Below, piece after piece: positions 15,239 through 23,678 of a stretch of 25,296 nucleotides of DNA. Numbering within the stretch: position 1 is the stretch's first letter; the number at the start of each line of letters is the position of its first letter. The translations under genes and the position numbers were made by a program. The stretch is from Acidobacteriota bacterium (GTDB lineage Bacteria > Acidobacteriota > Polarisedimenticolia > QHYA01): assembly GCA_003223995.1 (NCBI GenBank), contig QHYA01000185.1:1-25296 (forward strand), in the 5' to 3' direction. The notes under the pieces were generated by a model. The model saw only the letters and a list, made by a program, of their open reading frames with translations. It was not told the origin of the DNA and did not search any database.

Positions 15239-16100
15239 ATGGACGCTCAAATCCAAGCGATCAACGATGCGATCCGCGAGAAGGCGGCCTTCGTCGAGCC
15301 GCTCGTGGGAGAGATCCACAAGGTCATCGTCGGTCAGCGCGCGCTGGTCGACCGGCTATTGATCGGCCTGCTGGCCGACGGGCATATCTTGCTGGAAGGG
15401 GTCCCGGGGCTCGCGAAGACCCTCTCCGTGAAAACCCTGGCCGCAGCCATAAGGTGCGAGTTTCGGAGGATCCAGTTCACCCCCGACCTTCTTCCCGCCG
15501 ATCTCACGGGGACCCTCATCTTCAACCAGAAGGACGGAGCTTTCGTTCCTCGCAAGGGGCCGATCTTCACCCAGATCCTTCTCGCCGACGAGATCAACCG
15601 CGCTCCGGGGAAGGTGCAGTCGGCCCTTCTCGAGGCCATGCAGGAGGGACAGGTCACCCTGGGCGACGGCACGCATCCGCTGCCCGAGCCTTTCATCGTG
15701 CTGGCGACCCAGAACCCCATCGAGCAGGAGGGGACCTATCCGCTGCCGGAAGCGCAAGTGGACCGCTTCATGCTGAAGGTCCGAGTGGACTACCCCTCCC
15801 ACGAGGAGGAAAGATCGATCCTGGAGAGGACTTGCGACGCGGAAGCCGGCGGAGCGGGGATTGAACATCGGCCCGTTGCTGCGGTTCGGCGCTTCCCCCA
15901 GAGCCACGGTCGCCCTCACGGTGGCGGCCAAAGCACACGCCTTCGTGCGGGGCCGCGGCTACGTCACCCCGGAGGACGTGAAGGCGATCGGCGCCGATGT
16001 CCTCCGCCATCGGCTGATTCTCTCCTACGAGGCGGAGGCGGAGCAGGTGGATGCCGACGAGATCGTCCGCCGAGTCTTCGACGCCATCGAGGTGCCGTGA
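15239..16100 (+). pseudogene. MoxR-family AAA+ ATPase gene, with internal deletion and frameshift
   Basis: MoxR ATPases act as chaperones for VWA-domain partner proteins, here the Bat proteins downstream. The first frame (15239 to about 15850) carries Walker A GVPGLAKT, TPDLLPADLTG, Walker B LADEINR, sensor 1 ATQNPIEQEGTYPLPEAQ and DRFMLKVRVDYPS, ending ERTCDAEAGG. The family match then resumes in a different frame with GLNIGPLLRFGASPRATVAL (sensor 2 Arg in SPRA), GRGYVTPEDVK and VLRHRLILSYEAEAE, ending at 16100. The gene spans only about 287 codons where about 330 are usual. So some 40-45 codons are missing at about 15845-15860, and the frame is lost. A lone frameshift would not explain the missing residues. 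The ATG at 15239 has a GAGG upstream; a GTG at 15227 is also possible. The product as written would be inactive unless this is an assembly error. Confidence 0.88.
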
Positions 16101-17026
16101 GAACCGCGCTCCCCCCGGCCGCGGGCGGGACCGGAGCCAGCGGCCAGACCAATCTTCGCCAGCTATTGAAAAGAGTGCGCCGTATCGAGATTCGAGCGCG
16201 GCGTCTGGTCAACGAGGGGATGGCGGGAGAATACCTGTCGGTCTTCAAGGGGCGCGGCGTCGAGTTCTCCGAGGTGCGCGAGTACCAGCCGGGGGACGAC
16301 GTGCGATCAATCGACTGGAACGTCACCTCCCGCATGGGCCATCCCTATGTCAAGCGATATGTCGAGGAGCGGGAGCTGACGGTGCTGTTCGCTGTGGACG
16401 GATCCGGATCGGAGCGGTTCGGCACGTCGGAGCGGAGCAAGGGAGAGCTGGCGGCGGAGGCTTCCGCACTGATCGCCTTCTCGGCCATTCGCAACAACGA
16501 CCGTGTCGGGCTTCTCCTGTTCACCGACAGGATCGAGACCTACGTCCCGCCGGCGAAGGGGACTCGGCACGTCCTGAGGATCGTTCGGGAGCTGCTTGGA
16601 TTCCGCCCGGCCTCCCCCGGCACCGACATCGGCGCCGCGCTGGAAGCCGTCGGCAGGCTCCTGCGCCGCCGGGCCGTGGTGTTTCTCGTCTCCGACTTCC
16701 GGGACCGCGACTTCGAAGGGCCGTTGCGCATCGCCGCGCGCCGGCACGACCTGATCGCCCTGAGCATCGCCGACCCGCGGGAGGAGGTCTGGCCGAACTG
16801 CGGGCTGGTGGAGATGATGGACGCCGAGACGGGACGTGTGGCTTTGGTCGACACCTCCTCCCTCCTCGTTCGGTCGACCATCGCCCGGGTGGAAAAGGAA
16901 CGGATCGCCTCGCTGGAGCGGCTGTTCCGCAAGGCCGGCGTGGACCATGTGCCCCTCCTCACGGATCGTCCTTGCGATCGCCCCTTGCTGCTGTTTTTCA
17001 GGGCGCGAGCGCGGAGGGCTTCGTGA
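16097..17026 (+). CDS. DUF58-domain protein (degenerate VWA-like fold)
   Basis: The GTG at 16097 overlaps the moxR stop (GTGA), giving 309 residues. The N-terminal part has the DUF58 signature: RRLVNEGMAGEYLSVFKGRG, then EVREYQPGDDVRSIDWNVTSR and the KRYVEERELTVLFAVDGSGS segment, whose D-G-S-G-S aligns with a VWA metal site. LLLFTDRIETYVPPAKG, SPGTDIGAALEAV, VFLVSDFRD and LIALSIADPREE follow. DUF58 proteins nearly always sit directly after moxR and are thought to be partners or substrates of the MoxR chaperone; their exact function is not known. It is predicted cytosolic or membrane-peripheral, as I see no clear membrane helix. The next gene overlaps its stop by four bases. Confidence 0.93.
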   Translation: MRTALPPAAGGTGASGQTNLRQLLKRVRRIEIRARRLVNEGMAGEYLSVFKGRGVEFSEVREYQPGDDVRSIDWNVTSRMGHPYVKRYVEERELTVLFAVDGSGSERFGTSERSKGELAAEASALIAFSAIRNNDRVGLLLFTDRIETYVPPAKGTRHVLRIVRELLGFRPASPGTDIGAALEAVGRLLRRRAVVFLVSDFRDRDFEGPLRIAARRHDLIALSIADPREEVWPNCGLVEMMDAETGRVALVDTSSLLVRSTIARVEKERIASLERLFRKAGVDHVPLLTDRPCDRPLLLFFRARARRAS

Positions 17027-18024
17027 GGCACGCACGCTTGCTCTTGCTGCTGCTTGCCATGGTCTCGAACGGCTTTCTCGTGGCTCCTGCGGCAACGCCG
17101 GCACAGCCGGTGGAAGCACCCGTTGGCGGGACGCCTGGTTCCCCCGTGCATGTCCGTGCCGAACTGCTCCGCCCCTCAGGGGCCATCACCATCGGGGATC
17201 CCCTCGACCTCGTCATCCGGATCGAGGGGGACCCTGGCGCCCAGCCCGGCCCGCTCCACCCCTCCGACGAGGAGCTTGGCTCATTCAAGCTGCTCGGCAG
17301 CCATACAGACGAGAAAACGCGAACGATCAGGCTGCGCCTGACCCCCCTCGCCGTGGGCTCTCTCTCCATTCCACCCATCGAGGTCCCGTTCCGCACCTCG
17401 TCGGGAAAGGAGGAGAGGGGGCGCACGGAAACCGTCCCGATCGAGGTCGTCTCGGTCGTCGAGGAAGGAAAAACGGAGCTGGCCGACATCAAGCCCCCGG
17501 CCGAGATCCGGCCGGACTGGAGGGCGCTGCTTCCCTGGATCGGCGGCGGTGCGGCGCTGCTGGCCGCCGCGGCCGCTGCTTTCGTCTACTGGCGGGGCCG
17601 GGCGCGCAGGCCGTCCATCCTTCCGGGCCTGGACCCTCTCGCGCGTGTCGATCCGCACCGATGGGCGCGCGAGGCTCTCGACCGGCTGCTCGGCAAGGGG
17701 TACCTCGAGCAGGGGTCGATGAAGCCGTTCTGCGTGGAGCTTTCCGATGTGGTCCGTCAGTACCTCGAATACCGCTACTGGATTCCGGCCCCGGAGAGGA
17801 CGACCGGCGAGATCGCCGCCGAGATGGCGCGCGCCCTGGTCCCGGAGGAGGTACGGGTGGAGCTGCTGGCTCTGCTCGAGCGGTGCGATGAGGTGAAATT
17901 TGCGGAACGAAGCGTGCAGGCTTCCGAATGCCGGCGATGGGTCGAGAGCCTGACCGTCTTGCTGGAGAAGACTCGCCCGCGACGGGAGGGAGCAGCCGTG
18001 CCCCTGACTGCCGCCGCCTCCTGA
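17023..18024 (+). CDS. BatD/DUF4381-like membrane protein of the bat operon
   Basis: The GTG at 17023 overlaps the DUF58 stop (GTGA). The 333-residue product has a signal peptide (LLLLLLAMVSNGFLVAPAA), then a beta-rich exported domain. That domain has the pattern of BatD Ig-like repeats: PVHVRAELLRPSGAITIGD, DLVIRIEGDPG, FKLLGSHTDEKTRTIRLRLTP and GSLSIPPIEVPF. One membrane helix (WIGGGAALLAAAAAAFVYW, about 172-190) follows. The cytosolic tail is helical (RWAREALDRLLGKGYLEQG, VVRQYLEYRYWIPAPERTTGE), like the C-terminal part of DUF4381 and BatD proteins. Such genes lie between DUF58 and batA in many MoxR operons. The role is probably assembly with the VWA proteins in the membrane; no enzymatic motif is seen. 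Confidence 0.82.
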   Translation: MRHARLLLLLLAMVSNGFLVAPAATPAQPVEAPVGGTPGSPVHVRAELLRPSGAITIGDPLDLVIRIEGDPGAQPGPLHPSDEELGSFKLLGSHTDEKTRTIRLRLTPLAVGSLSIPPIEVPFRTSSGKEERGRTETVPIEVVSVVEEGKTELADIKPPAEIRPDWRALLPWIGGGAALLAAAAAAFVYWRGRARRPSILPGLDPLARVDPHRWAREALDRLLGKGYLEQGSMKPFCVELSDVVRQYLEYRYWIPAPERTTGEIAAEMARALVPEEVRVELLALLERCDEVKFAERSVQASECRRWVESLTVLLEKTRPRREGAAVPLTAAAS

Positions 18025-18038
18025 CCGGCTCCGAGACG

Positions 18039-19025
18039 ATGATCCGGTTCGCGAATCCCTGGTGTCTGCTTGCGCTCGTGCTCGCCGCGGCCCCGCCGCT
18101 GGTCCGGCTCCGGCGCCGCCTGCGCGGAACGAGCCCGCTTTTCCTCTTCTCCGACGCTCTTCCTCTCGCTGCCGTGCCGCGGACGCTGGCGGCGCGGCTC
18201 GCCGGCAAGAGGCCCTACCTGCGCTCCGCCTCGCTGCTGCTTCTTGCTCTCGCCTTCGCCCGGCCGCAAGCGGGCCACAGCGAGAGGGAAGTCGTGTCGG
18301 AGGGGATCGACATCGTCCTGGCTCTGGACATCTCCGGAAGCATGCGAGCGCAGGATTTCCGCCCGCGCGACCGGTTGGCCGTGGCCAAGGACGTGGTCTG
18401 CCGCTTCATCGAGGGGAGAGGCAGCGATCGGATCGGGCTGGTGACCTTCTCCCGGGTCGCCGCCACTCGCTGCCCGCTCACTCTCGACTATCCCGCCCTG
18501 CGGGGAGTCGTCCAGTCGATCGAGTTCGCGCCGGCGCAGGATGACGGCACGGCCATCGGGATGGGCCTCGCCAGCTCGCTGGCGAGGCTGAGGTCGGCCA
18601 GAGGGAAGAGCCGCGTGATCGTCCTCCTCACGGACGGTATCAACAATGCCGGGACGGTGGACCCGCAGACGGCCGCGGAGCTGGCCCGCAGCCTCGGGGT
18701 GCGCGTCCACACGATCGGCGTCGGCACGCAAGGAGCGGCGCCCCTCCCCCTGCCGGACGGCCGAGTCGTGCAGGTCGATCTTCCGCTGGACGAGAACGTC
18801 CTTCGCGAGATCGCGCACCGCACCGGCGGGGAGTACTTCAGGGCCCTGGACTCCGAGGCCTTGCGGCGGATATTCGCTCGAATCGACGAAATGGAGAAGA
18901 CGAAGGTCGAGGTCCGCACGTACGCCCGATACGCGGAGCTGTTCCCTCAATTGCTCGCCGCCGCCGCAGGGTTTCTGCTGGTGGAGGCGGCGCTGGCATC
19001 GACGCTCCTGCGTGTGCTTCCTTGA
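18039..19025 (+). CDS. batA: BatA: membrane-anchored VWA-domain protein
   Basis: This 328-residue protein has the BatA layout: an N-terminal membrane segment (NPWCLLALVLAAAPPLV), a second near residues 60-77, a VWA domain, and a C-terminal helix (LFPQLLAAAAGFLLVEAAL). The metal site is intact: D-I-S-G-S near residue 95 in DIVLALDISGSM, a Thr in the DGTAIG loop and an Asp in VIVLLTDGINN. Aerotolerance (Bat) proteins are membrane proteins linked with MoxR in Bacteroides and Leptospira; their molecular role remains unclear. It starts 14 bp after the preceding stop, with a weak GAG before the ATG. The stop region overlaps a possible TTG start of the next gene. Confidence 0.92.
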   Translation: MIRFANPWCLLALVLAAAPPLVRLRRRLRGTSPLFLFSDALPLAAVPRTLAARLAGKRPYLRSASLLLLALAFARPQAGHSEREVVSEGIDIVLALDISGSMRAQDFRPRDRLAVAKDVVCRFIEGRGSDRIGLVTFSRVAATRCPLTLDYPALRGVVQSIEFAPAQDDGTAIGMGLASSLARLRSARGKSRVIVLLTDGINNAGTVDPQTAAELARSLGVRVHTIGVGTQGAAPLPLPDGRVVQVDLPLDENVLREIAHRTGGEYFRALDSEALRRIFARIDEMEKTKVEVRTYARYAELFPQLLAAAAGFLLVEAALASTLLRVLP

Positions 19026-19042
19026 CCCGGATTGACCCGGCC

Positions 19043-20989
19043 ATGATCGAACTCTTCGGCGATCCGCAGAAGCTCTGGCTGCTGGCGCTCATCCCCGTGG
19101 CGGCGCTGGCGGGGTGGATCTCGGGAAGGCTCCGCCGCAAGGCGCTCGCAGCCTTGGCAGGGTCGATGCCTCTGCGGCGGCTCGTTCCCGGGCTGTGGCC
19201 GGCCGGCCGGACCTTGCGCGCCTGCCTGTTCCTCGCAGGGACCTCGTTTTGCCTGATGGCCCTCGCCCGCCCTCAATGGGGTGAGCGAGCCGAACCTGTC
19301 GTGAGGAGGGGAGTGGATATCGTCCTCGCCCTGGACACCTCGCGCAGTATGGCCTGCGAGGACGTCAAGCCGAGCCGGTTCGAGCGGGCTCGTCTGGCCG
19401 TGGCCGACCTGCTCCGGACCCGCGCGGGAGACCGCATCGCCCTGCTTCCCTTCACGCAGCAAGCCGCCGTCGCCTGCCCCCTCACCCTCGACTACGCGGC
19501 CCTGCGGCTCTTCCTCGACGCTGCCGAGGTGGGGATTGACGGCACGCCGGGAACCGACCTCGCTCAGGCCATCCGGTCGGCGGCGTCCGCCTTCGAGCGA
19601 GGGGAGAAGAAGTACAAGGTGATCATCCTGCTCAGCGACGGTGAAGACCACGGGAGCGATGCCGTCGCGGCGGCGAAGGAGGCGCGCCAGCAAGGGATCG
19701 TCGTTTACGCCGTCGGTGTCGGCACGACCGGAGGAGGCCCCATCCCCGAAAGGGACGAGAACGGGTCGCTGCTGGGCTACCATCGGGACCTGCAGGGTCG
19801 CGTGGTGACGACGCGGCCGGACGAGGAGTTGCTGGAGAAGGTCTGCTTCGCCACGGGGGGAAAGGCGTTCCAGCTCGGTGCGACAGGCGAGGAGATCAAC
19901 CGGATCGCGGACGAGATCGACAAGATGGACAAGAAAGAACAGAAGGGGATTCTTGCGAGTCGGAAGGAGGAAAGGTACCGCTGGCCTTTGGCCGTGGCCC
20001 TGGCCCTGCTCACGGCCGAGGTTTTCGTACCGCGCCGCCGTTCCCGCGCAGGGTCTTGGGCGCTCCTCTTGTTCATGTTCCTGATAGGTACTCCCTCCCC
20101 GCCGCTTCACGCAGAGGGAGGTCCGGGAGCGGGCGCACCGCCTCCGGGCAAGCCCGGCCCCGCCAGGAAGGCGGACTTCGGCGTCGCCAGGCTGAATCGC
20201 GAGGGGAACCGCCTCTATTCGGCCTCGCGCTTCGACGAGGCCCTGGACCGCTACACGCGCGCGCAGGTCTCCGAACCCGACCTGCCGCCACTGCGGTACA
20301 ACATCGGCAATGTCCTCTACCGGCAGGGCCGCTACGCCGAAGCCATGGAAGAGTACCGGCGGGCCGCCCCGGCCGACAACGCCGGCGGCAAGCAAGAGGA
20401 CCCCCTCGCCGCCGACGCCGGCCACAACCTGGGGAACGCCTACTTCAGGATGGGGAAATACCGCGAGGCCGCCGACGCCTACGCCCGCTCGCTCGTGAAT
20501 CGCCCATCGGACAGGGAAACGAAGCGAAATCTCGAGCTGGCTCTCAGGAAACTGCAGGAGCAGCGGAGAACGCCGCAGAAGCGGAAGTCTCAAGAACAGC
20601 AGAAGCAGGACCAGGAGCAACAGCGAACGGACTCCCCCCAGCAGGGAACGCAGAAGCAGCAAGCACCGCAGCAGCGGCAGCAAATGGGCCAGTCCTCCGA
20701 GAAGCAGGACGAGAAGCAGGCGGCGGGCCGTCGAGACGAGAAGAAGAAGCCTGCGGCGGGCGCTTCGGACGCGAACAACGAGGAGCAGCCTTCCTCCTCT
20801 GGAGAGAACAGGGCCCCGAGCGAAGGGAAGGGATCGGAACGCCAGCACGAGAAGGGTCGGTTCACACAGCAGCAGGCCCAGAAGCTGCTCGACGCACTGG
20901 CGGGGGACGAGGCCCGCGCCCTGAGACGTCTGATGCGCCCTCAGGGGAACGCAAGAACGAAGGCGGTGGAATCGGGAGAGGACTGGTGA
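19043..20989 (+). CDS. BatB-BatC fusion: VWA domain followed by TPRs and a Gln-rich tail
   Basis: This 648-residue protein joins two functions that are separate genes (batB, batC) in many bacteria. The first half is BatB-like: membrane segments at the N-terminus, VWA with intact metal site D-T-S-R-S near residue 99, Thr in GTPGTDLAQAI, and Asp in VIILLSDGEDHG. Two membrane helices follow (WPLAVALALLTAEVF, SWALLLFMFLIGTP). The second half is BatC-like and probably periplasmic, with TPR units (NREGNRLYSASRFDEALDRY, YNIGNVLYRQGRYAEAMEEY, HNLGNAYFRMGKYREAADAY). A Gln/Lys/Glu-rich low-complexity stretch of about 110 residues precedes the conserved C-terminal QQQAQKLLDALAGDE segment. The ATG at 19043 fits the usual N-terminus; a TTG at 19022 overlapping the batA stop would add seven residues. 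Confidence 0.92.
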   Translation: MIELFGDPQKLWLLALIPVAALAGWISGRLRRKALAALAGSMPLRRLVPGLWPAGRTLRACLFLAGTSFCLMALARPQWGERAEPVVRRGVDIVLALDTSRSMACEDVKPSRFERARLAVADLLRTRAGDRIALLPFTQQAAVACPLTLDYAALRLFLDAAEVGIDGTPGTDLAQAIRSAASAFERGEKKYKVIILLSDGEDHGSDAVAAAKEARQQGIVVYAVGVGTTGGGPIPERDENGSLLGYHRDLQGRVVTTRPDEELLEKVCFATGGKAFQLGATGEEINRIADEIDKMDKKEQKGILASRKEERYRWPLAVALALLTAEVFVPRRRSRAGSWALLLFMFLIGTPSPPLHAEGGPGAGAPPPGKPGPARKADFGVARLNREGNRLYSASRFDEALDRYTRAQVSEPDLPPLRYNIGNVLYRQGRYAEAMEEYRRAAPADNAGGKQEDPLAADAGHNLGNAYFRMGKYREAADAYARSLVNRPSDRETKRNLELALRKLQEQRRTPQKRKSQEQQKQDQEQQRTDSPQQGTQKQQAPQQRQQMGQSSEKQDEKQAAGRRDEKKKPAAGASDANNEEQPSSSGENRAPSEGKGSERQHEKGRFTQQQAQKLLDALAGDEARALRRLMRPQGNARTKAVESGEDW

Positions 20990-22836
20990 GGAGTCTCTGT
21001 AGCCTTCGAAAGCGTCTGATCCTGGCTGTGGCGGCAGGCTGGCTCGGCGCTTCGCGGCTGCTAGCGGCGACGGAGGTGCGCGCGGAGATCAGCGCCGAGG
21101 AGATCTCCCCGGACGATTCCTTGAACTTGACGGTTCGCGTCTCCGGCGAGTCGCTTCCCCGCGGCATCCAGCCTCCCGCACTTCCTCCGCTCGTCAATCT
21201 CCGGCCCGCCGGCGGACCTTCGAGCTCGACCTCCTTCCAGTGGGTCAATGGAAAGACCTCCGCGAGCATGGCCTTCTCGTGGATGCTTCTTCCCCTCAAG
21301 GAGGGTCCGGCCTCGATCCCCCCTATCGAGGTGCGCGTCGGCCAGACGACGTACCACACGGAACCCCTCCACGTTCAGGTGAGCGCCCGGCCCTCCCCGG
21401 GCCGTGGAGGCAGGAAGCGGGGGATGATCCGGGACGACCAGGAAGGGCCGCTCAACCGCGGCTCGGGACGCGACATTCTCGTCCGCGCCGAGGTGGACCG
21501 CCAGAGACCGTTTGTCGGGGAGCCCGTCATCCTGACCTACAAACTGCTGACGCGGGCGCGAATCGCCAGGGTCTCTCCGGATGAGCCCCCCTCCTACAAC
21601 GGGTTCCTTGCGGACGACGTGCCGGTCCAGCCTGCAGAGACCCGCCGCCGGGTCGTCGATGGAGGGCTCGGTTACGATGAGTACATCCTCGCGCGGAAGA
21701 TCCTCACCTCCACCGAGGCAGGCACGAAGGTCATCGAACCGGCGGCTTTCCGAATCACGGCGGAATTGCCCATGGAGGGAGACCTGTTCGAAAGGTTCTT
21801 TCGCAACTCCCTCCGGGAGGTCATGAGGCAGACGGAGAGGGTGGAGATGGAAATCCGGCCGCTTCCCGCGGAGGGGAGGCCGGCGGACTTCTCGGGAGCG
21901 GTCGGCAAGTTCGCCTTGAAGGAGAGCACCGACAGGACCGATGCGTCGACAGGCGACGCAGTCGGCTTCCGCGTCACCCTTGAAGGGGTCGGGGAGCTGA
22001 GGACGGCGAGCGCGCCCGCTCTGCCGAAGCTGCACGATTTCCGGGTTTATGAACCGAAGCTGGAAGAGAAGAGCGCCCTCGACGGGGCCCAGAGACATGT
22101 GACCCGGAGCTGGAATTATGTCCTCGTTCCGCTCGCGCCCGGGAAGCAGGAAATCCCGGCGATCCGATTCTCCTACTTCGACCCCAAGGAGGGGGTCTAC
22201 AGGGTGGCCACGGGGGGTCCCACGATCCTGTCGGTTCGGCGTGGAGCGGAGAGCGTGGCGGCGGTCTCCCCGGTCGCCCGCCAGGAGATCCTGCCGCTCC
22301 GGCAGGAGCTTCACTACCTCAAACCTCTCGACCGCTCCCTGCGCCGTTCGGTCGCACCCCTCTACAAGCAGACGAGCTTCCTCTTGCTGCTGGGGGTCCC
22401 GCTGCTGGCGCCTCTCGTCGTGTCGGGCTTCAGCGCCCTGACCGCGTCGGGTGCAGGGGAGCGGCTCCGCCGACGCCGCTTCAGCAGGACCGCCCGGCGG
22501 CTGATCGGGCGCGCCGCGATGACCGTGTCAAGGGGCCGTCCCGGCGAGTTCTACGATGCGCTCTCCTGCGCCCTTGTCGAGAGCGTCTCCGAGCGGCTCG
22601 AAACGCCTCCTTTCGGACTGACATATGAGCGGATCGACGAAGGTTTGGCGAGCGCCGGCGTCTCCGAAGAGACGCGCCAGCGGTACCGCCGGCTGCTGGA
22701 GACATGCGACTCCCTGCGCTTCGCCCCGGTCCAGCCCGGGACGGAGGACCCGAAGCGGCGTCTCTCGGAGGCTCGCGAAATCCTGCGAGGCATCAACAGG
22801 GAGTGCCGGGGCCGGCGGCTCGCGAGGACGGGATGA
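20986..22836 (+). CDS. batD: BatD-like oxygen-tolerance protein
   Basis: The GTG at 20986 overlaps the previous stop (GTGA) and gives 616 residues. A signal peptide (LILAVAAGWLGASRLLAA) is followed by the BatD beta-sandwich repeats: ISPDDSLNLTVRVSGES, then SFQWVNGKTSASMAFSWMLLPLKEG, IPPIEVRVGQTTY and RDILVRAEVDRQRPFVGEPVILTYKLLTRA. Later segments include LEGVGELRTASAPALPKLHDFRVYEPKLEE (in two parts) and YVLVPLAPGKQEIPAIRFSYF. A membrane helix lies near 465-485 (SFLLLLGVPLLAPLVVSGF), then a cytosolic helical tail. BatD proteins are exported partners of the BatA/BatB VWA proteins; the mechanism is unknown. Its stop overlaps the batE ATG (ATGA). Confidence 0.92.
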   Translation: MRSLCSLRKRLILAVAAGWLGASRLLAATEVRAEISAEEISPDDSLNLTVRVSGESLPRGIQPPALPPLVNLRPAGGPSSSTSFQWVNGKTSASMAFSWMLLPLKEGPASIPPIEVRVGQTTYHTEPLHVQVSARPSPGRGGRKRGMIRDDQEGPLNRGSGRDILVRAEVDRQRPFVGEPVILTYKLLTRARIARVSPDEPPSYNGFLADDVPVQPAETRRRVVDGGLGYDEYILARKILTSTEAGTKVIEPAAFRITAELPMEGDLFERFFRNSLREVMRQTERVEMEIRPLPAEGRPADFSGAVGKFALKESTDRTDASTGDAVGFRVTLEGVGELRTASAPALPKLHDFRVYEPKLEEKSALDGAQRHVTRSWNYVLVPLAPGKQEIPAIRFSYFDPKEGVYRVATGGPTILSVRRGAESVAAVSPVARQEILPLRQELHYLKPLDRSLRRSVAPLYKQTSFLLLLGVPLLAPLVVSGFSALTASGAGERLRRRRFSRTARRLIGRAAMTVSRGRPGEFYDALSCALVESVSERLETPPFGLTYERIDEGLASAGVSEETRQRYRRLLETCDSLRFAPVQPGTEDPKRRLSEAREILRGINRECRGRRLARTG

Positions 22837-23624
22837 CCCGCCAGCTTCTCACCGGTATCTGCGCGACGCTTCTTGCCGCCGCCCTGCTCCCGGCGCAAGC
22901 CTCCCGGGCCGAGGCCGAGGAGGCCTTCCGGAAGGGAGCGGCCGCGTACGACGCCGCGAAGTTCTCCGAGGCGGCATCGTTCTTCCAGAAGGTCGTCGAT
23001 GCCGGCTTCGACGAGGCCAGGGTCCACTACAATCTCTCCTGCGCTCTCTTCCGTTCCGGAGAGCTCGGACGGGCGATGCTGCATGCCCAGATCGCTTGCG
23101 CGCTCGATCCGACCGATCGCGAGGCGAGGGAGAACCTCGATTTCATGACCCTCCAGCTCGTGGACCGGCCCCGAGCCGGCGCCGCGTTCGAAGACGAATC
23201 GCTCGTCCGCGCGGCAGATCTTCTTTGCTCCTTCGTTGGGGCGAATGCGCTCGCAGTGGGGGTGCTGCTTGGCGAGAGCGTTTCGATGGTTCTGGTCGTC
23301 ATCGCGCTCCGCCAGCGTCGCCGTAGCCATGGCGGGGTCGCGACGCCGCTTGCAGGAGCCTCACTGCTCTGCACGCTCCTTCTGGTCGGGGCGCTCGGCC
23401 TGGTCGCATGGCGGAGAGAGTCGGTCCGGGAGGGGATCGTCCTTGCCGAAAAGGCCGAGGCTCTTGCCGGTCCGGGCCCGACCCATCCGGCGCTCTTTGC
23501 GGTCCACGCCGGGCTGAAGGTGCGCATACGGGGCGAACGGGAGGGATGGTTTCAGATCAGCATTCCTTCCGGTCTTGCGGGCTGGCTTCGCGAGGAGGAG
23601 GTGGGCCGGATTGCGCTGCCTTAG
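22833..23624 (+). CDS. batE: BatE-like TPR protein with C-terminal SH3 domain
   Basis: The ATG at 22833 overlaps the batD stop. The 263 residues start with a signal peptide (LLTGICATLLAAALLPAQASRA). TPR units follow (AEEAFRKGAAAYDAAKFSEA, VHYNLSCALFRSGELGRAMLHA), then two membrane helices (ANALAVGVLLGESVSMVLVV and LLCTLLLVGALGLVAW). A C-terminal bacterial SH3-like domain (FAVHAGLKVRIRGEREGWFQ, ISIPSGLAGWLREEEVGRI) closes the protein. This layout matches BatE of other MoxR operons. TPRs suggest protein contacts in the periplasm; SH3 domains of this kind often bind cell wall or peptides (inference). It is the last gene of the operon; 54 bp separate it from hemW with no clear terminator. Confidence 0.9.
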   Translation: MTRQLLTGICATLLAAALLPAQASRAEAEEAFRKGAAAYDAAKFSEAASFFQKVVDAGFDEARVHYNLSCALFRSGELGRAMLHAQIACALDPTDREARENLDFMTLQLVDRPRAGAAFEDESLVRAADLLCSFVGANALAVGVLLGESVSMVLVVIALRQRRRSHGGVATPLAGASLLCTLLLVGALGLVAWRRESVREGIVLAEKAEALAGPGPTHPALFAVHAGLKVRIRGEREGWFQISIPSGLAGWLREEEVGRIALP

Positions 23625-23678
23625 CCCGCTCTGGCGTCCCTTGTCTGCCCGACCAGTGACTCGGGTCGACGCGAGCTC

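Noticed and set aside
15835..15865. Programmed ribosomal frameshift in moxR
   Set aside because: A frameshift alone cannot restore about 40-45 missing conserved residues, and no slippery heptamer is apparent. A deletion explains it better.
18947..20848. 633-codon minus-strand frame with a Leu/Arg-rich N-terminus opposite batB/C
   Set aside because: The Leu-rich run is the antisense of the Gln/Lys-rich linker. No real membrane protein features or start site.
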